Source of the DNA: Planctomycetaceae bacterium
Lineage (GTDB): Bacteria > Planctomycetota > Planctomycetia > Planctomycetales > Planctomycetaceae
Direction: 5' to 3'
Assembly (NCBI GenBank): GCA_023258825.1
Contig: JALQWE010000202.1
Location: 250-6,759 of the forward strand
DNA: 6,510 bases
Made by a program: the position numbers and the translations under genes. Shown piece by piece: positions 6,491-6,510 of this stretch. The notes beneath the pieces were generated by a model. That model saw only the letters and a program-made list of their open reading frames with translations. It made no database searches and was not told where the DNA came from. How positions within the stretch are numbered: position 1 is the first letter of the stretch; each line of letters starts with the position of its first letter.

Positions 6491-6510
6491 AAAAAAAATC
6501 ACCGGTCTCC
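6491..6510. terminator. Possible left half of a bidirectional terminator at the window edge
   Basis: An A8 run (6491-6498) is followed by TCACCGGTCTCC up to the last base. If the bases just outside the window read GGAGACCGGTGA and then a T-run, this would be a strong hairpin terminator working in both directions. Only the left half is visible, so this is a guess from the A-run and the GC-containing arm. Confidence 0.25.

Larger units (their letters stand above)
6183..6510. other. Non-coding tail after the mutase gene, rich in imperfect hairpins
   Basis: No supported gene lies in these 328 bp. Minus-strand frames that cross it (such as 5915-6376) run antisense into the mutase and have low-complexity, family-free translations. 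A 25-codon frame from ATG 6408 has no clear ribosome binding site. Three possible stem-loops are seen: 6222-6250 (ACTGG+CGC paired with GCG+CCAGT, 3-nt bulge), 6326-6357 and 6439-6469. None is followed by a T-run. I recognise no tRNA, SRP RNA, 6S RNA or riboswitch. Confidence 0.55.

Noticed and set aside
1..6510. Hidden mobile element, CRISPR array, toxin-antitoxin pair or defence system
   Set aside because: I found no transposase or integrase motifs, no regularly spaced repeats beyond the single short duplication at 4743-4791, no small paired ORFs with ribosome binding sites, and no nuclease or helicase motifs.

Overview
The window looks like chromosomal DNA of a planctomycete (Planctomycetota). 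The evidence is the gene families rather than any marker gene: a DUF1501 protein, a Tat-exported SGNH hydrolase with an N-terminal GxDLY-type domain, and a phosphoglucosamine/phosphomannomutase with a SISGLRG start and a GEGNGG sugar loop. Base composition is moderately GC-rich, and two of the four gene starts lack a clear Shine-Dalgarno sequence. The genus cannot be fixed from this window.  Layout, left to right: (1) positions 1-1008, + strand, the C-terminal part of a DUF1501 protein whose start lies outside the window; (2) 1159-2448, + strand, a tRNA nucleotidyltransferase (CCA-adding family); (3) 2495-3595, - strand, a Tat-signal SGNH/GDSL hydrolase, convergent with the tRNA gene across only 46 bp; (4) a divergent intergenic region of about 280 bp; (5) 3874-4662, + strand, a classical short-chain dehydrogenase/reductase; (6) a 161-bp gap with a small palindrome and a partly duplicated segment; (7) 4824-6182, + strand, the hexosephosphate mutase; (8) 6183-6510, a non-coding tail with several imperfect hairpins, ending in an A8 run next to the window edge.  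The genes do not form an obvious pathway. Two are housekeeping: tRNA 3'-end maturation and sugar-phosphate isomerisation for envelope precursors. Two are typical planctomycetal proteins of exported hydrolase-like families (DUF1501, SGNH). The SDR has no visible substrate clue. I see no mobile element, CRISPR array, tRNA, rRNA or defence module.  No convincing new system is present. The points most worth a second look are non-coding: the hairpin-rich tail after the mutase with a possible half-terminator at the edge, and the duplicated segment in the mutase leader. The variant motifs in the mutase and SDR are secondary.
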